The position numbers and the translations under genes were made by a program. A stretch of 9,521 nt of DNA from F1-20-MAGs119 sp964556145. Lineage in GTDB: Bacteria; Actinomycetota; Acidimicrobiia; Acidimicrobiales; Ilumatobacteraceae. Below the pieces are notes generated by a model. That model had not been told where the DNA came from. It searched no databases and saw only the letters and a program-made list of their open reading frames with translations. Shown here piece by piece: positions 5,629-9,521 of this stretch (its first letter is position 1; each line of letters begins with the position of its first letter). The stretch covers positions 1 through 9,521 of the forward strand of contig CAZKVD010000065.1 in NCBI GenBank assembly GCA_964556145.1, read 5' to 3'.

Positions 5629-6596
5629 AGCACTTGATCTCGCTCGACGACCTCGACGCTGCCGACATCGCAGGGTTGCTGTCGACGGCCGACCACATGG
5701 CAGAAGTGCTCGAGCGACCCCAGCCCAAAGTTCCGGCACTGCGTACCAAGACGGTGTGCAGCCTGTTCTTCGAGGACAGCACCCGGACACGCTTGTCGTT
5801 CGAGACCGCCGCCAAGCGCCTCTCGGCCGAGACGCTCACGTTCAGTGCGTCGTCGTCGAGTGTGAACAAGGGTGAGAGTCTCCGCGACACTGTCGAGACG
5901 CTCGCCGCCATGGGTGTCGACGCCTTCGTCGTGCGCCACAAGACCGCGGGGCTTCCGCAGTCGATCACGAAGTGGTGTGATGCACACGTCGTGAATGCGG
6001 GGGATGGTGCGCACCAGCATCCGACACAGGGTCTTCTCGATGCATTCACGTTGTCGCGGGCAATGGGTCGCGGGAACGATTTGTCGGGTGTGCATGTCGC
6101 GATGGTGGGCGACATTCGCCACAGTCGGGTTGCGCGCAGCACGATCCGCGCTCTGCACGTTCTCGGTGCAAGCGTGACGCTCGTTGCCCCGGCGTCGCTC
6201 TTGCCGGCGGCATTCACTGGTTCAGATTCAGTTCCCGATGGTTGGCCCGTTTCGGTCAGCCACAGCCTCGACGACGTCATCGGCGACATCGACGTCCTGT
6301 ACCTGCTTCGGATGCAGCGCGAACGCATGGACAATGCGTTCATCTCGTCGCCCGGCGAATACTCGGCGCACTATGGCCTCACCGACGCCCGGTTGGCGGC
6401 AATGCGCAACGGTGCGTTCCTCATGCACCCGGGTCCGATGAACCACGGGATCGAGGTCGCAGTCGACCTCGATTCTCTCGCGGGTCGTGGCATCACGAAT
6501 CTCGTCACCCGGCAGGTCACCAACGGCATCGCCGTTCGGATGTCGGTGCTCTTCACTCTTTTCGGCAGCGGATCGGAGGAAATCGATGGCCAGTGA
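5625..6596 (+). CDS. pyrB: Aspartate carbamoyltransferase catalytic subunit
   Basis: Joins carbamoyl phosphate and aspartate to give N-carbamoyl-L-aspartate, the committed pyrimidine step. The 323-residue length suits a catalytic chain. The carbamoyl-phosphate motif STRTR is at 52-56 within FFEDSTRTRLSFE. SSSVNKGES (77-85) supplies the Ser79/Lys82 loop from the neighbouring subunit. HPTQGLLD is at 132-139, VGDIRHSRVARS at 161-172, the aspartate-binding RMQRER with Arg229 and Gln231 at 229-234, and HPGPM at 268-272. After HPGPM the sequence is NHG where NRG or xRG is usual. GTG at 5625 overlaps the pyrR TGA (GTGA), with GGGGAG upstream. No regulatory-chain gene (pyrI) is present; in bacteria of this group, control would instead come through PyrR. 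The 3' end overlaps pyrC by 11 nt. Confidence 0.98.
   Translation: MKHLISLDDLDAADIAGLLSTADHMAEVLERPQPKVPALRTKTVCSLFFEDSTRTRLSFETAAKRLSAETLTFSASSSSVNKGESLRDTVETLAAMGVDAFVVRHKTAGLPQSITKWCDAHVVNAGDGAHQHPTQGLLDAFTLSRAMGRGNDLSGVHVAMVGDIRHSRVARSTIRALHVLGASVTLVAPASLLPAAFTGSDSVPDGWPVSVSHSLDDVIGDIDVLYLLRMQRERMDNAFISSPGEYSAHYGLTDARLAAMRNGAFLMHPGPMNHGIEVAVDLDSLAGRGITNLVTRQVTNGIAVRMSVLFTLFGSGSEEIDGQ
6575..6580 (+). promoter_or_regulatory. Ribosome-binding site of pyrC
   Basis: GGAGGA, one of the strongest Shine-Dalgarno matches in the window, lies 5 nt before ATG 6586 and inside pyrB. It decides the pyrC start: the in-frame codons further upstream lie deeper in pyrB and would add residues not seen in the family. 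Confidence 0.85.
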
Positions 6597-7896
6597 TTTG
6601 GGTTCGGTTCTCATCACGGGCGGAACCGTGATCAATGGGTCGGGAGACCTGCGGGCCGACGTGCTCGTGGGCGACGGAAGAGTCGAGCGCATCGCGCCCG
6701 ACCTGGATGCGGCTCTTCCCGCCGAAAGTGCTGGTGGGCCGCGGCGGCTCGCTGCCGATGGGTGTCTTGTTTCGTCGTCGTTCGTCGATCTGCATACGCA
6801 CATGCGCGAACCCGGCAGGGAGGAATCGGAGACAATCGCCACCGCGTCGCGTGCAGCAGCACTCGGCGGATACGGCGCATGTGTTGCGATGCCGAACACG
6901 GATCCTGCCCAGGACAACGTCGCCGTTGTCGAGTTCGTGCGACTGCAGGGTGAACGTGCCGGCCTCATCACGGTGGCGCCGTCCGGGTGCATCACTGTCG
7001 GACGCAACGGCACGCAATTGGCTCCGTTCCATTCGTTGGCAGCCGCAGGCGTGCGGCTGTTCACCGACGATGGAAACGGAGTGCAGGACCCACTCATCAT
7101 GCGCCGTGCTCTCGAGTACGCGCGTGAGCTCGACATCACCCTTGCCCAGCACTGTGAAGTTGCCCGCCTCACCGAGGGAGCGGTCATGCACGAAGGGTGC
7201 TGCTCATCGCGCCTTGGCCTGCCGGGGTGGCCAGCGATTGCTGAGGTTTTGATGTTGCAGCGCGACATCGAGCTTGTCCGCGAGACGGGAGCAAAAATGC
7301 ATTTTCTGCATCTTTCGACCGCACGTAGTGTGGAAATCGTGCGTCAAGCAAAGAACGATGGATTGCCGGTGACGGCCGAGGTGACCCCACACCACATCAG
7401 TCTCACCGACGAGAAGCTCAGCAGCTTCAGCACGCTCTACAAAGTGAACCCCCCGTTGCGCACGATGGAGGACATCGAGGCACTTCGGGACGGACTCGCC
7501 GACGGAACCATCGATGCCATCGCCACCGACCACGCACCGCATGCCCAACACCTGAAGGATCAGGACCTTGCTGCGGCACCGCCGGGGATGCTCGGCCTTC
7601 AGGCGGCTCTCGGCGTTGCACTCGGTTTCTCGGGTTCTTCGCCACGCCGCCTCGTCGAGGCAATGTCGTGGGCGCCTGCACGAATCGCGGGCCTCGACGA
7701 TCACGGTCGGGACATCGCCGCCGGTGGGCCCGCCAACATTGTGGTTTTCTCCACCGAGGGCACCTGGCGTCAGACGCCCGAATCAATCGTCAGCAAGAGC
7801 ACGAACAGTCCGTACTTCGATGTCGACCTTGTCGGTGGAGTACGTCACGTGTTGCACCGTGGTGAAGTTGTGGTTGCAGGGGGAGTCGCACAGTGA
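6586..7896 (+). CDS. pyrC: Dihydroorotase, class I
   Basis: Cyclises carbamoyl aspartate to dihydroorotate with a metal centre of the amidohydrolase superfamily. The 436-residue length fits class I bacterial dihydroorotases. The metal site is complete: DLHTHMREPG (68-77) gives His70 and His72, FTDDGNGVQ (159-167) the bridging Asp161/162, AQHCE His189, HLSTARS His242, and ATDHAPH (313-319) Asp315. Substrate-side blocks AMPNTDP (101-107), EVTPHHISLTDEKL (265-278) and YKVNPPLRTMEDIEAL (285-300) are also intact. The N- and C-terminal strands form the small beta-domain typical of amidohydrolases. The start overlaps pyrB by 11 nt; the stop overlaps the carA GTG. In Mycobacterium and Streptomyces a small membrane-protein gene lies between pyrC and carA; here there is none. 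Confidence 0.97.
   Translation: MASDLGSVLITGGTVINGSGDLRADVLVGDGRVERIAPDLDAALPAESAGGPRRLAADGCLVSSSFVDLHTHMREPGREESETIATASRAAALGGYGACVAMPNTDPAQDNVAVVEFVRLQGERAGLITVAPSGCITVGRNGTQLAPFHSLAAAGVRLFTDDGNGVQDPLIMRRALEYARELDITLAQHCEVARLTEGAVMHEGCCSSRLGLPGWPAIAEVLMLQRDIELVRETGAKMHFLHLSTARSVEIVRQAKNDGLPVTAEVTPHHISLTDEKLSSFSTLYKVNPPLRTMEDIEALRDGLADGTIDAIATDHAPHAQHLKDQDLAAAPPGMLGLQAALGVALGFSGSSPRRLVEAMSWAPARIAGLDDHGRDIAAGGPANIVVFSTEGTWRQTPESIVSKSTNSPYFDVDLVGGVRHVLHRGEVVVAGGVAQ
7878..7885 (+). promoter_or_regulatory. Ribosome-binding site of carA
   Basis: AGGGGGAG lies 7 nt before GTG 7893, inside the end of pyrC, and supports the GTG start that shares bases with the pyrC stop. Confidence 0.75.
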
Positions 7897-8978
7897 GCGG
7901 AATCATCGAAGGTGCACTGGTTCTCGCCAACGGCGAGGTTTTCGAGGGTGAAATCATCGGCGCGATCCCGTCCGACGGAGTCGCGGCGGGTGAAGTGGTG
8001 TTCAACACCGCCATCACCGGGTACCAAGAAATCGTCACCGATCCGTCGTACGCCGGTCAGATCATCACGTTCACCCAGCCCCACATCGGCAACTACGGCA
8101 TCACTCACCTCGACAACGAGGCAAGGCGGCCCTTTGCGCGCGGCATTGTCATTCGCGAGCTTGCGCGCCGTCACAGCAACTGGCGTGCCGTAGAATCGTT
8201 GTCGGAAAGTCTCGGGCGCTGGGGAGTGCCCGGCATAGCCGGCATCGATACGCGTCGCCTCACCCGCGTGCTGCGCGACACGGGCGCGATGTCGGGAGCG
8301 TTCGGCACTGCGGCAATCGACGTGCTGCGCGAACGGGCAAATCGCGAGCCCGGCACGTCGGGGGTCGACCTCGTCGGTGCAGTCACGGCCTCGGCCGCGT
8401 ACCAGGTGGGCAGCGGTCGGTTCAATGTCGTCGCCTACGACTTCGGCATCAAGTCGACGATTCTCACGTGTCTCTCGGAAATCGCAACCGTTCGCGTTGT
8501 TCCGGCAACGACCCCGGCCGACGAAGTGCTTGCGATGTCGCCCGACGGCGTGTTTCTCAGCAACGGCCCGGGTGACCCCGAGATGGTGAGCGATGCGCCG
8601 GCCTCGATTCGCAGAATCATCGATGCGGGCGTGCCGTTGTTCGGAATTTGTCTTGGTCACCAGTTGCTCAGTCGTGCCATGGGTGCGCGCACCTACAAAC
8701 TTCCCTTCGGTCACCACGGTGCAAACCACCCTGTGCGCAACCTGGCAACCGGCACCGTCGAGATCACCAGTCAGAACCACAATTTCTGTGTCGACACCAC
8801 CCCGATCGATGATCTCGTCGAGGTCACACACATCAATCTCAATGACGGCACGAACGAAGGCATGCGCGTCAAAGACGCGAGGGCATTCAGCGTGCAGTAC
8901 CACCCCGAGGCAGGCCCGGGTCCGCACGACAGTCGGTACCTGTTCGCCCGCTTCGCTGAACTGATGGACGGACGCTGA
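7893..8978 (+). CDS. carA: Carbamoyl-phosphate synthetase small (glutaminase) subunit
   Basis: Hydrolyses glutamine and passes ammonia to CarB for carbamoyl-phosphate synthesis. The 361 residues split into the CarA-specific N-terminal domain (about 1-150, with EVVFNTAITGYQEIVTDPSY at 34-53 and GIAGIDTRRLTR at 114-125) and a class I glutamine amidotransferase domain (about 175-358). The catalytic triad is visible: nucleophile Cys253 in FGICLGHQLL, and His337 and Glu339 in YHPEAGPGPHD. LSNGPGDPE (222-230) is the usual oxyanion-side motif, and SQNHNFCVD (293-301) is typical of CarA. GTG at 7893 overlaps the pyrC TGA by 3 nt. The stop shares one base with the carB ATG (TGATG), which favours equal production of the two subunits of the heterodimer. 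Confidence 0.98.
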   Translation: MSGIIEGALVLANGEVFEGEIIGAIPSDGVAAGEVVFNTAITGYQEIVTDPSYAGQIITFTQPHIGNYGITHLDNEARRPFARGIVIRELARRHSNWRAVESLSESLGRWGVPGIAGIDTRRLTRVLRDTGAMSGAFGTAAIDVLRERANREPGTSGVDLVGAVTASAAYQVGSGRFNVVAYDFGIKSTILTCLSEIATVRVVPATTPADEVLAMSPDGVFLSNGPGDPEMVSDAPASIRRIIDAGVPLFGICLGHQLLSRAMGARTYKLPFGHHGANHPVRNLATGTVEITSQNHNFCVDTTPIDDLVEVTHINLNDGTNEGMRVKDARAFSVQYHPEAGPGPHDSRYLFARFAELMDGR

Positions 8979-9521
8979 TGCCACGCCGCAACGATCTTTC
9001 GAGCATTCTCATCATCGGCTCGGGCCCGATCGTCATCGGTCAGGCCTGCGAATTCGACTATTCGGGCACGCAGGCGTGTCGCGTGCTGAAGGACGAGGGC
9101 TACCGCGTCATTCTTGCCAACTCGAATCCGGCGACGATCATGACCGACCCCGACTTCGCCGACCGCACCTACATCGAACCGCTGACACCCGAGGTCCTCG
9201 AGAGCATCATCGAGCGCGAGCGACCCGATGCAGTGTTGCCGACCCTCGGTGGCCAGACGGGTCTCAATCTCGCGATGGAGTTGTTCCGGCGTGGCAAGGT
9301 TGGTGTGCCGGGAACCCCCGAGCTCATCGGCGCGAACGCCGAGGCCATCGAGACCGCCGAGAACCGCGAGCGTTTCAAGGAGGCAATGATCGAAATCGGT
9401 CTGTCCGTTCCGCGCAGTGGTTTTGCCCATGACATGGTCGAGGCCCGACGTGTTCTCGAAGAAATCGGTCTGCCGGTCATCATTCGTCCCGCCTACATCC
9501 TCGGCGGCCGCGGCACCGGGA
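8978..9521 (+). CDS. carB: Carbamoyl-phosphate synthetase large subunit, 3'-truncated by the window edge
   Basis: Makes carbamoyl phosphate from bicarbonate, ammonia from CarA and two ATP. Only 181 residues of a protein usually near 1,070-1,100 are seen, all in the N-terminal carboxyphosphate half. The start MPRRNDLSSILIIGSGPIVI leads into GQACEFDYSGTQACRVLKDEG (21-41), NSNPATIMTDPDFADRTYIEPL (48-69) and LPTLGGQTGLNLA (87-99). The ATP-grasp segment IIRPAYILGGRGTG (168-181) runs into the window end. These are unmistakable CarB pre-ATP-grasp and ATP-grasp blocks. The glycine-rich loop reads GGRGTG rather than the GGxGGG or GGxGSG more often met. ATG at 8978 overlaps the carA stop by one base, with a weak GGACGGA at 8966-8972. 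The frame is open to the last base. Confidence 0.97.
   Translation, partial: MPRRNDLSSILIIGSGPIVIGQACEFDYSGTQACRVLKDEGYRVILANSNPATIMTDPDFADRTYIEPLTPEVLESIIERERPDAVLPTLGGQTGLNLAMELFRRGKVGVPGTPELIGANAEAIETAENRERFKEAMIEIGLSVPRSGFAHDMVEARRVLEEIGLPVIIRPAYILGGRGTG

Noticed and set aside
6487..6585. Longer 5' end for pyrC inside pyrB
   Set aside because: The strong GGAGGA at 6575-6580 and the family's normal N-terminus both place the start at 6586.
6228..7268. Minus-strand open frame of 346 codons opposite pyrB and pyrC
   Set aside because: Composition is rich in Arg, Ser and Pro, typical of a reverse-frame reading of GC-rich coding DNA; no domain seen.
7845..8984. Long open frame on the minus strand (379 codons) opposite carA
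   Set aside because: It lies antisense to a complete, motif-perfect carA. GC-rich codon use leaves such frames open by chance, and its translation shows no recognisable domain.
1..9521. Mobile elements, CRISPR arrays, RNA genes, defence or other novel system
   Set aside because: Apart from the 67-nt gap, nearly every base lies in conserved housekeeping genes; no repeat array, inverted-repeat pair, transposase or tRNA-like sequence was seen.

Overview
The window is one unbroken run of twelve plus-strand housekeeping genes. The first (aroC) is cut by the left edge and the last (carB) by the right edge. The DNA is GC-rich, and third codon positions are mostly G or C. The gene order aroC-aroK-aroB-aroQ-pepQ-efp-nusB followed by pyrR-pyrB-pyrC-carA-carB is the classic actinobacterial arrangement. 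The protein sequences also look actinobacterial. A basal, compact actinomycete such as a member of the Acidimicrobiia would fit, but that placement is inference; the sequence alone does not fix the genus.

Left half (1-5018): the last steps of the shikimate pathway come first. They are chorismate synthase (partial), a fused shikimate kinase/3-dehydroquinate synthase in a single reading frame (aroK-aroB), and a type II 3-dehydroquinate dehydratase. An M24-family Xaa-Pro-type metallopeptidase follows, then translation elongation factor P and the antitermination factor NusB. Gaps are 0 to 12 nt, and the peptidase gene runs 40 nt into efp, so co-transcription is very likely.

The only real non-coding gap is the 67 nt at 5019-5085. 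It holds a probable extended -10 promoter and, immediately upstream of pyrR, a good match to the PyrR-binding RNA hairpin. That hairpin overlaps the edge of the pyrR Shine-Dalgarno sequence. No terminator-like U-run follows, so the layout suggests PyrR-dependent repression of translation, as described for mycobacteria, rather than Bacillus-style attenuation.

Right half (5086-9521): the pyrimidine operon encodes PyrR, aspartate carbamoyltransferase, dihydroorotase, and the small and (partial) large subunits of carbamoyl-phosphate synthetase. Every junction overlaps by 1 to 11 nt. Together these genes make carbamoyl phosphate, carbamoyl aspartate and dihydroorotate for UMP synthesis, with PyrR sensing uridine nucleotides.

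I see no mobile element, CRISPR array, tRNA, rRNA, phage gene or obviously novel system. The most worthwhile items are the PyrR operator, the AroK-AroB fusion, the very compact supercluster, and a few motif-level departures in AroQ, EF-P and PyrR.
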